Shown: positions 53,285 through 63,611, counted from the first letter of the stretch. The stretch: 64,000 bases of DNA from Pedobacter glucosidilyticus DSM 23534 (GCF_000425145.1 NZ_AULF01000016.1:42753-106752), one strand, 5' to 3'. Notes: generated by a model from the sequence alone, not told the origin. Numbers and translations are program-made.

Positions 53285-54549
53285 TAGATTTAGTTGCAGA
53301 AGACCAAAAAAATATATGGCATCCTTACACCCAAATGAAAAATGCTTTGCCTCCAATCCCTATTGTGAGGGGAGAAGGTGCCCATCTGTTTAAAGAAAAC
53401 GGAGAAAAACTTATAGATGCGGTTTCATCATGGTGGGTAAATATTCATGGCCATAGTCATCCGTACATTGCAAACGAAGTTTTTAAGCAGTTAAATACGC
53501 TAGAACATGTGATTTTTGCGGGTTTTACACACCCAAAAGCGGTAGAACTTTCTACTAAATTGCTCAGTATTTTACCGTCTAATCAGGCTAAGGTTTTTTT
53601 CTCTGACAATGGCTCAACGGCTGTAGAAGTTGCCATTAAAATGTGTATACAATTTTGGTTTAACCAAGATGTAAAGCGTAAAAAAGTTTTGGCTTTCGCC
53701 GATGCTTATCATGGCGATACTTTTGGTGCGATGGCCGTAAGTGGCAGAAGTGCTTTTACCCGCCCGTTTGATGCTTTACTTTTTGATGTTGAGTTTATTG
53801 AATTACCCACAAAACACAATTTACAAAATCTAAAATCTATAATCTCCAGTCTTAAATCTGAGTTGGCTTGTTTTATTTTTGAGCCTTTGGTTTTAGGTGC
53901 CGGAGGAATGTTGATGTATGAAGCCCAGCATTTGGATGAACTTATCGCTCATTGTAAAAAAGAACAAGTTTTAACCATTGCCGATGAGGTAATGACAGGT
54001 TTTGGACGTACGGGTAAATACTTCGCAACAGACCATTTACAGCATAAAGCTGATTTAATGTGTTTTTCTAAAGGTATAACCGGCGGTACCATGCCTCTGG
54101 GTTTAACAACATGTACTTTAGATATTTATAATGCTTTTTTGTCTGATGATAAACTGAAAACTTTATTTCACGGGCATTCCTTTACAGCAAATCCTGTGGC
54201 TTGCGCCGCTGCTTGTGCTAGTTTTGATATTTTAACTCAGCCAGAAACAATAGCTAATATCAATAGGGTAGTGCAAAACCATCAAAAGTTTAAAGATAAA
54301 ATCCAACATCACCCAAAACTAAAAGAGGTTAGGCAAACAGGTACTATCATCGCTTTAGAATGGTTAAATGATTCTAAAACCTCTTATTTTAATAACTTAA
54401 GAGATAAGTTGTATCATTTCTTTTTAGATAGAGGTATCATTTTAAGACCTTTAGGAAATATCCTTTATATTTTACCTCCTTATTGCATAAGTGATGATGA
54501 CCTGCATTATATTTACCAACAAATTGAATTAGCGTTAGAAGAATTTTAG
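53281..54549 (+). CDS. bioA: Adenosylmethionine-8-amino-7-oxononanoate aminotransferase
   Basis: PLP enzyme of biotin synthesis that makes 7,8-diaminopelargonate from KAPA with SAM as amino donor. 422 residues. Landmarks are IWHPYTQMKNA at the N-terminus, SSWWVNIHGHSHP, FSDNGSTAVEVAIKM, IADEVMTGFGRTGK and the PLP lysine in FSKGITGGTMPLG. The HPYTQ start separates it from other class III aminotransferases. Overlaps the NUDIX gene upstream and is followed 4 bp later by a ferritin-like protein gene. No other bio gene is in the window. Confidence 0.93.
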   Translation: MIDLVAEDQKNIWHPYTQMKNALPPIPIVRGEGAHLFKENGEKLIDAVSSWWVNIHGHSHPYIANEVFKQLNTLEHVIFAGFTHPKAVELSTKLLSILPSNQAKVFFSDNGSTAVEVAIKMCIQFWFNQDVKRKKVLAFADAYHGDTFGAMAVSGRSAFTRPFDALLFDVEFIELPTKHNLQNLKSIISSLKSELACFIFEPLVLGAGGMLMYEAQHLDELIAHCKKEQVLTIADEVMTGFGRTGKYFATDHLQHKADLMCFSKGITGGTMPLGLTTCTLDIYNAFLSDDKLKTLFHGHSFTANPVACAAACASFDILTQPETIANINRVVQNHQKFKDKIQHHPKLKEVRQTGTIIALEWLNDSKTSYFNNLRDKLYHFFLDRGIILRPLGNILYILPPYCISDDDLHYIYQQIELALEEF

Positions 54550-54553
54550 AGAT

Positions 54554-55165
54554 ATGGCTTTACAAAAAATATTAAATAAAGTAGTAGCAAACCCTACAAC
54601 ACATGCTAAATGGTTAAATACGCTTTCTTTCATGGAAAATGCTGGGGCTAGAAAAATATCGGCCTCAGAAGATAAGAAAAACGTTAGTTTAATTATCTTA
54701 AAACATGCTGCGGAAGAACACAGACACGCTTATTATCTTAAAAAACAAATAGATAAAATTGCTACTGATATTTGTCCCAACTATCACGACCAGCATTTAT
54801 TAGCTCCAGCAGCGAGTAAATATTATTTAGGCTTATTGGATGTTAAAGTTTGTAAATACCTAAAAGATACTTTAAACTTAAAAGGACAAGATTTAAAATT
54901 TGCAGCTTATTTACTGGTAACTTACGCTATTGAAGTAAGGGCCGACGAGATTTACCCCATTTATCAAAACGAGTTGAGCGCAGCTGGGAGCAAAGTAAAT
55001 GTGAAATCTATCATAGCAGAAGAAGAGGGTCATCTAGAAGAAATGTTGGCACAATTGAAAACTTTCTCGGCAGATTGGGAAATACACGCTAAAAAAGCCG
55101 TAGAAATAGAACAAGAATTATTTGATAATTGGATTCTACAACTAAATTTAGAATTAGCTAGCTAA
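54554..55165 (+). CDS. Ferritin-like helical protein next to bioA
   Basis: A 203-residue, helix-rich cytoplasmic protein. Two EExxH-type motifs, KHAAEEHRHAYYL and IIAEEEGHLEEML, placed about 120 residues apart, together with an intermediate Glu (YAIEVRADEIYP), look like a di-iron site in a four-helix bundle. No named family recognised. It is 4 bp after bioA and ends before a strong hairpin, so it is probably co-transcribed with the biotin gene. An oxidative or iron-linked step in biotin supply is possible, but speculative. Confidence 0.72.
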   Translation: MALQKILNKVVANPTTHAKWLNTLSFMENAGARKISASEDKKNVSLIILKHAAEEHRHAYYLKKQIDKIATDICPNYHDQHLLAPAASKYYLGLLDVKVCKYLKDTLNLKGQDLKFAAYLLVTYAIEVRADEIYPIYQNELSAAGSKVNVKSIIAEEEGHLEEMLAQLKTFSADWEIHAKKAVEIEQELFDNWILQLNLELAS

Positions 55166-55197
55166 GGGCTTTCTAGAATTTTTTTCATTATACTACT

Positions 55198-55225
55198 CAT
55201 AGCCTTTGATAATTCAAAGGCTATG
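55198..55225. terminator. Hairpin after bioA operon
   Basis: Perfect 12-bp stem CATAGCCTTTGA / TCAAAGGCTATG with loop TAAT, 33 bp past the stop at 55165. The T-run lies before rather than after the stem on the plus strand. Confidence 0.75.
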
Positions 55226-55277
55226 TATTTCCATTCAGCCAACCAACTCCTGATAGCTTCGAGATTAACCAGCACCT

Positions 55278-55313
55278 AACAAACTAACCACCTAACAACC
55301 TAACCACCTACAC
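55278..55313. repeat. CTAAC/CTAACCAC low-complexity repeat
   Basis: Short direct repeats such as CTAACAAACTAACCAC and CTAACAACCTAACCAC in a row, with extra CACCTA units. It runs into the 3' end of the minus-strand lipoprotein gene. Confidence 0.6.
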
Positions 55314-55454
55314 ACTATCCCTCGTTAAACTATCTACGCCAGGCACAGAATCGGCAGGCATATTATTTGACGGAATTCCTGGATTATTAGGCTTATTCTG
55401 TTGGCAAGCTGTCAAAAATATGAAGCAAGAAGCTATTAAAATAAAAGATTTCAT
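55308..55454 (-). CDS. Small lipoprotein (48 residues)
   Basis: Read by hand from ATG at 55452-55454. MKSFILIASCFIFLTAC is a lipoprotein signal peptide with lipobox LTAC, then a short Asn/Pro/Ser-rich mature part (QQNKPNNPGIPSN) ending DSLTRDSV. Such entericidin-like or short lipoproteins are common in Bacteroidota, function unknown. It is on the minus strand within a 342-bp gap between two plus-strand genes. Confidence 0.72.
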   Translation of the reverse strand: MKSFILIASCFIFLTACQQNKPNNPGIPSNNMPADSVPGVDSLTRDSV

Positions 55455-55507
55455 AGTGTTGATGATTTTAATTTAATTTTTAGCCACTTTTATAGCCTCT
55501 AAGAAAA

Positions 55508-55963
55508 ATGATGGAAGCCACAAAAGAAGAAGTATTTAATGCCTGTTTAACTGTTTTAAGTTCAAAAATTACAGAAATTAAAAACAGTATAGAAAGCGTT
55601 AAAGAGTCATCCAAAAACGATACCAAAAGCAGCATGGGCGATAAATATGAAACCAGCAGAGAAATGTTGCAACAAGAAATTAATCGTTTAGAGAAGCAAC
55701 TGGCAGATGCAAATCAGCAGTTGTTTACACTCAAAAATATTGCTATAAATAAAAAATCAGATAAAATTATATCTGGCAGTTACGTTAAAACCTCTATGGG
55801 TAATTTTTTTATTGCTGTAGCATTAGGAGAATTAAATATCAATAACTCAAAAATATTTGTTATTTCTCCAGTAGCTCCGCTAGGTAAAAATCTTCAAGCT
55901 AAAAAAATGAATGATACCTTTGTGATGAATAACAAAGAGATTAAAATCTTAAACGTTTATTAA
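55508..55963 (+). CDS. GreA/GreB-like protein, possibly transcription-cleavage factor homologue
   Basis: A 151-residue protein with an N-terminal coiled coil (REMLQQEINRLEKQLADANQQL) and a C-terminal FKBP-like part (SPVAPLGKNLQAKKMNDTF, then KEIKILNVY), the SP...LG..L.gk..gD layout of Gre factors. The acidic tip residues of true GreA are not clearly kept, so it may be a Gre-like RNA polymerase secondary-channel protein of other function. ATG at 55511 is an equal start. It is 3 bp before the DUF2721 gene. Confidence 0.7.
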   Translation: MMEATKEEVFNACLTVLSSKITEIKNSIESVKESSKNDTKSSMGDKYETSREMLQQEINRLEKQLADANQQLFTLKNIAINKKSDKIISGSYVKTSMGNFFIAVALGELNINNSKIFVISPVAPLGKNLQAKKMNDTFVMNNKEIKILNVY

Positions 55964-55966
55964 AAA

Positions 55967-56374
55967 ATGGAGTTTACCTTAACTACACCAGCTCTGTTGT
56001 TTTCTGCTATTTCATTGCTTTTATTGGCTTATACAAATAGATTTTTAGCTTTGGCTAGTTTAGTAAGAAGTATGAAAACTATTTATTTAGAAAATAAAAG
56101 TGAGAATCTATTAGCTCAGCTTATAAATCTTAAAAAACGCATTTTTCTCATTCGTAATATGCAAGGTTTTGGTATTCTAAGCTTTTTCTTTTGCGTTTTA
56201 TGTATGTTCCTTATTTATTACAACCTGACGGTTTTAGCTCAATATGTTTTTGGTTTAAGTTTATTTTTACTCATGATTTCTTTGTTTTTGTCTTTTAGAG
56301 AGATACAAATCTCTGCAAATGCGCTAAAACTAGAACTTATGGATTTAGAAAACATTAATCACAAGCAGAAATAA
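55967..56374 (+). CDS. DUF2721 membrane protein
   Basis: A 135-residue integral membrane protein. Hydrophobic segments at about residues 5-25 (TTPALLFSAISLLLLAY), 62-84 and 89-112. The segment NRFLALASLVRSMK followed by NLKKRIFLIRNMQGFG fits the DUF2721 family, whose role is unknown. Co-transcribed with the Gre-like gene upstream (3-bp gap). Confidence 0.82.
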   Translation: MEFTLTTPALLFSAISLLLLAYTNRFLALASLVRSMKTIYLENKSENLLAQLINLKKRIFLIRNMQGFGILSFFFCVLCMFLIYYNLTVLAQYVFGLSLFLLMISLFLSFREIQISANALKLELMDLENINHKQK

Positions 56375-56413
56375 ATTTTTTCTTAAAACTGTATGCCTTT
56401 TTTTTAGTTATCA

Positions 56414-58759
56414 ATGAAAATTATTTGCCCTTTAAATATGTATTTTAAAAATATTGCATTAACCATATTTCTGTTCGTTCTTACTTTTTCTGCTTCTGCA
56501 CAAAAAATATATAGCTTAAATGGTGTTATTACGGATGCCCAAACTGGCGAAACACTAATTGGTGCTAGTGTAAAGTTAGGCGGAGTAAAACAAGCTGGTA
56601 CCACAACAAATGCCTATGGTTATTTCTCTATTTCTTTACCACAAGGCACTTATGATTTAGCTATTACTTATGTAGGTTATAAAGCTATCATCAAAAAAAT
56701 AGATTTAAACGCCAATCTTAAACTCGATTTTAGTTTAGAACCAGCAGCGCAACTAGAAGAAATTGTTGTAAGCTCAGTAAAAAGAAATGATAATGTAACC
56801 AACCCACAAATGGGGGTAGAGAAATTAGATGTAAAAGATATCAAAAGTATTCCGGTTTTATTTGGAGAGCGAGACATCCTAAAAACACTGCAATTATTGC
56901 CTGGGATTAAGCCTGCTGGCGATGGAAATTCTGGATTTTATGTTCGTGGAGGCGCTATAGATCAAAATTTAATTCTGTTGGATGAAGCGCCTGTTTACAA
57001 TGCTTCGCACCTTTTGGGTTTTTTCTCCACCTTTAATTCTGATGCCATTAAGGATGTTACCGTTTATAAAGGTGGTATGCCAGCTCAATACGGCGGACGA
57101 TTATCCTCTGTTTTAGACATCAGGATGAATGATGGTAATAAAAATAACTTCACCGCAGAAGGTGGAATTGGCTTAATTTCATCACGTTTAAAAGTAGAAG
57201 GGCCTATCCAAAAAGAAAAAAGTTCTTTCATGATTAGCGGAAGAAGAACCTATGCCGATGCTTTTTTAGCTTTTGCACCTGATACCTCTCTAAGAGGTAA
57301 TACCTTGTTTTTTTACGATTTAAACGCTAAAACCAATTTTAAACTCAATGATAAAAACACCCTTTACTTATCTGGTTATTTTGGTAGAGATAAATTAGGT
57401 TTAAACCAAGCTTTTGGTTTTGATTGGGGAAATACTACAGCTACACTACGTTGGAGCCATATCTTCTCTAACAGATTGTTCTCTAACACCTCTTTTATTT
57501 ATTCTAATTATGATTATGTTATCGAAAATCAATTAGAGGGAAATGATTTTAAAGTAAGCTCTATCATCAGAGATTTTAATCTCAAACAAGATTTTCAGTA
57601 TGCTTTAAATAATCACGATATACGTTTTGGTATCAATGCTATCCACCACACTATCGAGCCTGGCAGAATAACGGCTACTCAAAATTCAAGCGTAAACCCA
57701 GCCACGGTAGAAAACAGAAGAGGAATAGAAACTGCTATTTATGTTTCTGATGACTGGAAAGCATCAGATAATTTTAATCTAGCCTATGGTTTAAGATTGA
57801 GTTCCTTTGCTTTACTTGGTGCTGGTAATTTTAAAGAATATGATAGAGATGGAAATGAAGTAAGCTCTACATTTTTTAGTGCAGGAGAGGTTGTGCAATC
57901 CTATCTCAATCTAGAACCTCGTCTTTCTGCCAGCTATCAGTTTAACGAAACTAAATCTGTTAAAGGTTCTTATACCAGAAATACACAGAATTTGCATCTC
58001 ATGTCTAACTCAACAGCAACTTCTCCAACAGATATTTATATCTTAAGTAGTAACAACACCCGACCAGAAATTGCCGACCAAGTTGCTTTAGGCTATTTCA
58101 GTAATTTTAAAGATAATACTTACGAGTTCTCTGCTGAGGTTTATTATAAATGGATGCAAAACCAAATTGAGTATAGGAATGGTACCGATTTAAGAGGAAA
58201 TCAAAACGTAGAAGCAGATTTATTATACGGAGATGGTAGAGCTTATGGTATAGAGCTTTTCCTGAAAAAGCGATTTGGAGATTTTAACGGCTGGGTTGGT
58301 TATACTTTATCAAAAACAGAAAGACAGTTTGATCAAATCAATAACGGAAAATGGTTTAACGCATTTCAAGACCGTACCCATGATATTTCTTTAGTAGGTA
58401 TTTATAAAGCAAGTAAACGTTGGACACTTTCTTCAACTTTTGTTTACAACACGGGTAACGCCATAACAGTTCCAGAAGGCAAATATCAATTAGGGGGTAC
58501 AACCGTATTTTATTATTCAGAACGAAATGCGTACAGAGCGCCTGATTATCACCGATTGGATTTTTCCGCGACTTTAGAAGGTAAGCCGGGTAAAAAATAT
58601 CAATCTAGCTGGTCTTTTGGTATTTATAATGTATACAATAGGAAGAATGTTTTCTCATTAAGTTATGAAGAAAACCCAAATAATCCAGCTCAAACCCAAA
58701 TCGTTAAAACCGCATTATTTGGTATTATCCCATCTGTAACCTGGAATTTTAAATTTTAA
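56414..58759 (+). CDS. TonB-dependent receptor with CarboxypepD_reg-like domain
   Basis: A 781-residue outer-membrane receptor. Signal peptide (FKNIALTIFLFVLTFSASAQ), carboxypeptidase-regulatory-like domain (LNGVITDAQTGETLIGASV), plug (GFYVRGGAIDQNLILLDEAPV, DVTVYKGGMPAQYGGRLSSV), then the barrel ending SVTWNFKF. The shorter start at 56438 also fits the signal peptide. It forms a pair with the DUF4249 lipoprotein 4 bp downstream, a common Bacteroidota unit of unknown cargo. It has neither the operator nor a Cys leader seen at the other two receptors. Confidence 0.9.
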   Translation: MKIICPLNMYFKNIALTIFLFVLTFSASAQKIYSLNGVITDAQTGETLIGASVKLGGVKQAGTTTNAYGYFSISLPQGTYDLAITYVGYKAIIKKIDLNANLKLDFSLEPAAQLEEIVVSSVKRNDNVTNPQMGVEKLDVKDIKSIPVLFGERDILKTLQLLPGIKPAGDGNSGFYVRGGAIDQNLILLDEAPVYNASHLLGFFSTFNSDAIKDVTVYKGGMPAQYGGRLSSVLDIRMNDGNKNNFTAEGGIGLISSRLKVEGPIQKEKSSFMISGRRTYADAFLAFAPDTSLRGNTLFFYDLNAKTNFKLNDKNTLYLSGYFGRDKLGLNQAFGFDWGNTTATLRWSHIFSNRLFSNTSFIYSNYDYVIENQLEGNDFKVSSIIRDFNLKQDFQYALNNHDIRFGINAIHHTIEPGRITATQNSSVNPATVENRRGIETAIYVSDDWKASDNFNLAYGLRLSSFALLGAGNFKEYDRDGNEVSSTFFSAGEVVQSYLNLEPRLSASYQFNETKSVKGSYTRNTQNLHLMSNSTATSPTDIYILSSNNTRPEIADQVALGYFSNFKDNTYEFSAEVYYKWMQNQIEYRNGTDLRGNQNVEADLLYGDGRAYGIELFLKKRFGDFNGWVGYTLSKTERQFDQINNGKWFNAFQDRTHDISLVGIYKASKRWTLSSTFVYNTGNAITVPEGKYQLGGTTVFYYSERNAYRAPDYHRLDFSATLEGKPGKKYQSSWSFGIYNVYNRKNVFSLSYEENPNNPAQTQIVKTALFGIIPSVTWNFKF

Positions 58760-58763
58760 AATC

Positions 58764-59552
58764 ATGAGAAACAATATATTCATCTTAGGTTTTGTAAGCA
58801 TATTAGCATTCACTTCTTGTGAAGAAGTTATTGAAATAGAGACAAATGAGCAAGAACCAGCTGTAGTTATAGAAGCCGCAATAACGGATAGAACAGAGCG
58901 ACAAACCATAAATATATCGCAAACAGTGCCTTTTAATCAGTCATTTCAAACAGTACCATTAAGAAATGCAACAGTTACAGTAACAGAAATAGGTGGTCCA
59001 ACTTTAACCTTTACAGAAGATCAACCAGGTGTTTACCGCTCTACAACTTTCAGGGGAAGCTATGGTAAAACTTATAATTTAAGAGTAACAGTAAATGGTA
59101 ATACTTATACAGCGAGTTCAAAAATGCCAAATAAAGTCCCTCTAGATTCTTTGTCTGTTTCAGAAGTAACTTTTTTTGGAGAAACTAGAAAATATGTTAA
59201 AGTACATTACCAAGACCCAGCCCAAGAAACAAATGCTTATAATTATGTCATCAGTATAAACGGCAAAAAAATCAATAGTTTTTATGTTGATAACGATAGG
59301 TTTAATAATGGTAATTATATAAACAATACCATTTTTACTGATGATCCTGAAATTGTTTCTGGCGATGAAATTATGATTGACTTTCAAAATATTACCCCAG
59401 AAATATATCGATACTTTTTTGCAATCACACAGATAGGAGGCAATGGAGGTCCACCAGTAGCACCTTCAAATCCAGACACTAATCTAAGTAATGGCGCTTT
59501 AGGTTATTTTAGTACCCATACTTCAGATAAAAGAGTTTTTAGGGTAAGATAA
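58764..59552 (+). CDS. DUF4249 lipoprotein
   Basis: A 262-residue surface or periplasmic lipoprotein with lipobox AFTSC after MRNNIFILGFVSIL, then EEVIEIETNEQEPAVVIEAAITD, the usual DUF4249 opening. Later AVTVTEIGG-like beta-strands (LRNATVTVTEIGG, VYRSTTFRGSYGKTY). Partner of the upstream TonB receptor in many Bacteroidota. Followed by a strong terminator. Confidence 0.88.
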   Translation: MRNNIFILGFVSILAFTSCEEVIEIETNEQEPAVVIEAAITDRTERQTINISQTVPFNQSFQTVPLRNATVTVTEIGGPTLTFTEDQPGVYRSTTFRGSYGKTYNLRVTVNGNTYTASSKMPNKVPLDSLSVSEVTFFGETRKYVKVHYQDPAQETNAYNYVISINGKKINSFYVDNDRFNNGNYINNTIFTDDPEIVSGDEIMIDFQNITPEIYRYFFAITQIGGNGGPPVAPSNPDTNLSNGALGYFSTHTSDKRVFRVR

Positions 59553-59567
59553 AAATATTAAAACCAT

Positions 59568-59606
59568 AAAAAAAGCAGCATTTTATCAATAAAACGCTGC
59601 TTTTTT
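59568..59606 (+). terminator. Terminator after DUF4249 gene
   Basis: Stem AAAAAAGCAGC / GCTGCTTTTTT with a further AT-rich inner part, 15 bp past the stop at 59552. Confidence 0.87.
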
Positions 59607-59611
59607 ATTTC

Positions 59612-59750
59612 AAACTTTTGAATTTTTACTTTTTACTTTTGAATTTTTACTTTTTACTTTTGAATTTTTACTTTTTACTTTTTACTTTTTACTTTTTACT
59701 TTTTACTTTTTACTTTTTACTTTTTACTTTTTACTTTTGAATTTCTACTT
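59612..59750. repeat. TTTTTAC tandem repeat with TTTTGAA variants
   Basis: About twenty 7-bp units: first a mixed pattern (ACTTTTTACTTTTGAATTTT, repeated about three times), then an almost pure run of TTTTTAC from ~59670 to 59737. It lies in the 3' gap between two convergent genes and is not coding. Confidence 0.85.
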
Positions 59751-60641
59751 TCAATTTCTCTTTTCAGAAAAAGAATTTACCATACTGTTATGTAAAGTTT
59801 TAGCACTCCAAAAGCCACTGGCAATTATTCTTCTTATGGTATACAAAGGATCTTGTTCATCTCTAGAAGTTGATAAAATAAATGCCGCTTTCATACCTCT
59901 TTTCTTCAATTCAGGAATAGCCTCTTTATTCCATAAACCAAAAGGATAAGCAAAATAGGTAATCTCTTTTCCGGTTATTTCTTTCAAAGTTTTAGTTGGT
60001 TTTTCAATTTGCGTAACCCAATCTTCACCTTGGTATTTTTTAACATTTTGGTGGTCATAAGTATGGCTACCAATAGTATTACCTTCATCAGCCAATTGTT
60101 TGATTTGAGCCTTATCCATATATTTCACCTTACCACGTTTGCCAATAGCAACCGTCATAATAAAATAAACACCTTTAAATCCATATTTATCCAATGTTTT
60201 CTTCCCAACTTCAAACTGGTCTAAATCAGTATCATCAAAAGTTATCATTACTGGTTTTTTAGGCAAAGCATCACCATAAACCAAATAATTGTACAGTTGC
60301 TCAGGTAAAATACTGGTATAGCCACTATCAGCTAACATTTTAATATGCTCTTTAAAAGTAGCTACGGGGGTTATATAATCTCTTGCAGATTGAGAATCAG
60401 TTGCTTTCCAGTCTCTAATTTGGTGATAACACAAGATAGGAACTTGCTTTCTGGCTAAAATGGTTTTTGCATCAGCGGGTTTACGTTCTTTCTTTGCCGG
60501 TTCTGTATCAACTGTTTCATTAATTACAGAGGTTTGCTCAGTGGTAGAAGAATCTGTAGATAAACCCTTCGGAGTTGTAGAGTTACAGTTTGAAAACAAA
60601 GTAGTCGCTAAAAGTCCAATCAGACCTAGTTTTATATTCAT
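59751..60641 (-). CDS. Polysaccharide deacetylase family lipoprotein
   Basis: A 296-residue lipoprotein (lipobox LFSNC) with a Thr/Ser/Glu-rich linker (residues 20-60) and a NodB-type deacetylase domain: VPILCYHQIRD, ITFDDTDLDQF (metal Asp pair), GSHTYDH (His pair) and YFAYPFGLWN. It probably removes acetyl or acyl groups from cell-surface glycans such as peptidoglycan or PNAG-like polymers. The 3' end abuts the TTTTTAC repeat. Confidence 0.88.
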   Translation of the reverse strand: MNIKLGLIGLLATTLFSNCNSTTPKGLSTDSSTTEQTSVINETVDTEPAKKERKPADAKTILARKQVPILCYHQIRDWKATDSQSARDYITPVATFKEHIKMLADSGYTSILPEQLYNYLVYGDALPKKPVMITFDDTDLDQFEVGKKTLDKYGFKGVYFIMTVAIGKRGKVKYMDKAQIKQLADEGNTIGSHTYDHQNVKKYQGEDWVTQIEKPTKTLKEITGKEITYFAYPFGLWNKEAIPELKKRGMKAAFILSTSRDEQDPLYTIRRIIASGFWSAKTLHNSMVNSFSEKRN

Positions 60642-60836
60642 AATATGATGATTTTTTTTTACGAAAGTAAATCATTTTACAACTAAATATCAATCAATAC
60701 TATTTTTAAATTTTAAACATTTGTGCTTCCCATCATAATAAGACTATAATATACTTTCCACTTTTTACAAATTTTCAACATATATTAAAGGCACAACATA
60801 CTTTTATAACTTAGCAAATTGATAAAAGCTAGCAAA

Positions 60837-63449
60837 TTGGCAACAAAAAGTATAAAAGAAACTCCTTTAATGACCCAATACAACCAGATAAAGGCAAAAT
60901 ATCCGGGTGCATTATTACTTTTTAGGGTAGGAGATTTTTATGAAACCTTCGGAGAAGATGCAGTAAAAGCAGCTCAAATACTGGGTATTGTACTCACTAA
61001 AAGAGCAAATGGCTCTGCTTCACACATAGAATTAGCTGGTTTTCCACATCACTCAATAGAAACTTATCTACCTAAATTGGTAAGGGCTGGTCAGCGTGTA
61101 GCTATTTGCGACCAACTAGAAGATCCTAAATCCGTAAAGGGAATTGTTAAAAGAGGTGTAACAGAGCTTATCACCCCTGGCGTAGCCTATAGTGATAATA
61201 TCGTTCAGCAGAAATCTAATAACTTTTTAGCAACGCTTCATTTCGATAAACAAACAATAGGTGTAGCATTTTTAGATATTTCTACAGGCGAGTTTTTAAC
61301 AGCACAAGGTAACGCAGAATATATAGATAAACTTTTACAAGGATATAAACCTAATGAAATCATTTTTGCAAAGAGTAAACAAAAAGAATTTAAAGAGCTC
61401 TTTGGCGATAGATATTATACTTATGCGCTAGATGAATGGGCTTTTACCATAGATTATGCTCAAGAAACTTTATTAAAGCATTTTGAAGTTAAATCGCTAA
61501 AAGGTTTTGGTATAGAAAAGCTCAATCTTGGCATTATAGCTGCAGGTGTTTGTTTACATTATTTAAACGAAACAGAGCATAGGCAGCTTCAACATATTAC
61601 CAACATTTCTAGAATAGAGGAAGACCGGTATATGTGGTTAGATAGATTTACAGTAAGAAACCTTGAGCTTATAGGTTCATCTAATGATAATGCACAAACT
61701 TTAATAGATGTCTTAGATCAAACCTCATGTGCTATGGGGGCTCGCATGCTAAAAAACTGGGTAGTGATGCCACTCAAAAACAAAAAACCAATTGAAGAAA
61801 GACTTAACGTAGTTCAATATTTTTATGATAACCCAGAACTTAGAGAAAAATTACAAACTTTTGTCCGTCAAATCGGCGATTTAGAAAGACTAATTTCTAA
61901 AATAGGTTTACAAAAAGCCAACCCAAGAGAAATTGTTCAGCTTAAAAGAGCTTTAACAGCAATTCAAGAAGTTAAAAATATTTGTGAGCAAACCCCTCAA
62001 GAGTCTGTTAAAAGAATAGCCGAACAAATAAATACATGTTCTTCAATCAAAGAAAAAATAGAAAGAGAACTTCAAGAAGATCCTCCCGTTCTCATTTCAA
62101 AAGGTAAAGTCATGGCAGATGGCTTAAATGAAGAACTAGATAAACTACGTAAAATATCTTATGGAGGGAAAGATTATCTATTACAATTACAAAAGAAAGA
62201 AGCAGAAATAACAGGGATTTCATCACTTAAAATAGCTTTTAATAATGTTTTTGGATATTATTTGGAGGTTAGCAATACACATAAAGACAAAGTCCCGCAA
62301 GAATGGATTAGAAAACAAACACTAGTAAACGCAGAAAGATACATTACCCCCGAGCTAAAAGAATATGAAGATCAAATTCTGGGTGCAGAAGAAAAAATAC
62401 ATGTTCTAGAAACGCAACTTTTTAATGAACTTCTAGTCACAGTCACAGAATATATTAAACCTATACAGTTAAATGCGCACTTAATAGCCCAATTAGATGT
62501 ATTACTTTGTTTTGCTACAATTTCCCAGAAATATTATTATAATCGCCCTGTAATCAATGACTCTAAAATTTTAGACATTAAAGGAGGCAGACATCCCGTT
62601 ATAGAAAATAAGTTACCTCTAGGAGAAGAGTATATTACCAATAACGTCTATTTAGATGATGAAACTCAGCAAATCATTATCATAACAGGACCCAACATGT
62701 CCGGTAAATCAGCATTATTAAGACAAACGGGTATTATTGTACTTATGGCACAAATGGGATGCTTTGTCCCTGCTAAAGAAGCTTGTATTGGTATAGTAGA
62801 TAAAATATTCACTAGGGTTGGCGCTTCAGATAACTTATCTTCTGGCGAGTCTACTTTTATGGTAGAAATGAATGAAACTGCCAGTATTTTAAATAATTTA
62901 TCCGATAGAAGCCTTATTCTTTTAGATGAAATAGGTCGCGGTACATCTACTTATGATGGTATTTCTATCGCTTGGGCAATTGCAGAATATTTACATAATC
63001 ATCCTTCTTGTAAAGCAAAAACACTTTTCGCTACGCATTATCACGAGTTAAATGAGTTAACTAATTCTTTTAACCGAGTAAAAAACTATAATGTAACTGT
63101 CAAAGAAGTAGGCAATAAAGTCATTTTTTTAAGGAAGCTTGTTCCAGGTGGAAGCGAGCATAGTTTTGGTATTCATGTAGCTAAAATGGCGGGTATGCCC
63201 CCAAAAGTTTTAAACAGGGCTAATGAAATTTTAAAAAGATTAGAAAACGAACGTACAGGAGGCGAGCATATAAAAGCCAGTATTATGAAAATGCAGAAAC
63301 AAGCAGTGCAATTACAAATGTTTGCTTTAGAAGATCCTGTACTTATTAAAATAAGAGATGTACTAAATAATCTAGATGTAAATACCCTAACTCCAGTTGA
63401 AGCTTTAATGAAACTTGATGAAATTCAGCGTGTTCTGAAAAATTCATGA
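60837..63449 (+). CDS. mutS: DNA mismatch repair protein MutS (TTG start)
   Basis: Recognises mismatches and small loops to start repair. 870 residues from TTG at 60837 ([19 protein letters not shown]); the first ATG (60870) would cut the conserved TPLMxQY segment, which is in E. coli MutS as TPMMQQY. Mismatch-binding FxE is in [12 protein letters not shown]. ATPase: [33 protein letters not shown]. The C-terminus has [15 protein letters not shown]. The gene is monocistronic, followed by the rRNA promoter region. Confidence 0.95.
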   Translation: MATKSIKETPLMTQYNQIKAKYPGALLLFRVGDFYETFGEDAVKAAQILGIVLTKRANGSASHIELAGFPHHSIETYLPKLVRAGQRVAICDQLEDPKSVKGIVKRGVTELITPGVAYSDNIVQQKSNNFLATLHFDKQTIGVAFLDISTGEFLTAQGNAEYIDKLLQGYKPNEIIFAKSKQKEFKELFGDRYYTYALDEWAFTIDYAQETLLKHFEVKSLKGFGIEKLNLGIIAAGVCLHYLNETEHRQLQHITNISRIEEDRYMWLDRFTVRNLELIGSSNDNAQTLIDVLDQTSCAMGARMLKNWVVMPLKNKKPIEERLNVVQYFYDNPELREKLQTFVRQIGDLERLISKIGLQKANPREIVQLKRALTAIQEVKNICEQTPQESVKRIAEQINTCSSIKEKIERELQEDPPVLISKGKVMADGLNEELDKLRKISYGGKDYLLQLQKKEAEITGISSLKIAFNNVFGYYLEVSNTHKDKVPQEWIRKQTLVNAERYITPELKEYEDQILGAEEKIHVLETQLFNELLVTVTEYIKPIQLNAHLIAQLDVLLCFATISQKYYYNRPVINDSKILDIKGGRHPVIENKLPLGEEYITNNVYLDDETQQIIIITGPNMSGKSALLRQTGIIVLMAQMGCFVPAKEACIGIVDKIFTRVGASDNLSSGESTFMVEMNETASILNNLSDRSLILLDEIGRGTSTYDGISIAWAIAEYLHNHPSCKAKTLFATHYHELNELTNSFNRVKNYNVTVKEVGNKVIFLRKLVPGGSEHSFGIHVAKMAGMPPKVLNRANEILKRLENERTGGEHIKASIMKMQKQAVQLQMFALEDPVLIKIRDVLNNLDVNTLTPVEALMKLDEIQRVLKNS

Positions 63450-63466
63450 TTTTTTCACTTATTTAT

Positions 63467-63497
63467 TTGCATACTCCAATAAAATACCACACCTTTG
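63467..63497 (+). promoter_or_regulatory. rRNA promoter P1 candidate
   Basis: TTG (63467-63469), 20 bp, CACCTTTG (63490-63497), one mismatch to TAnnTTTG. It begins 17 bp after the mutS stop. Confidence 0.5.
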
Positions 63498-63611
63498 CAT
63501 CCGCTTTCGCGATGAAGGCGATACTTTGAAAACTGCTACTCTTATAGTTTAAACCGATTTTTTTGTGTTAAATGTTAAGAAAGAATGTTGATAAGTTTTA
63601 ATAAAATCAAT

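Noticed and set aside
59612..59750. CRISPR-like array
   Set aside because: The units are adjacent 7-bp repeats without unique spacers, and no cas gene is in the window.
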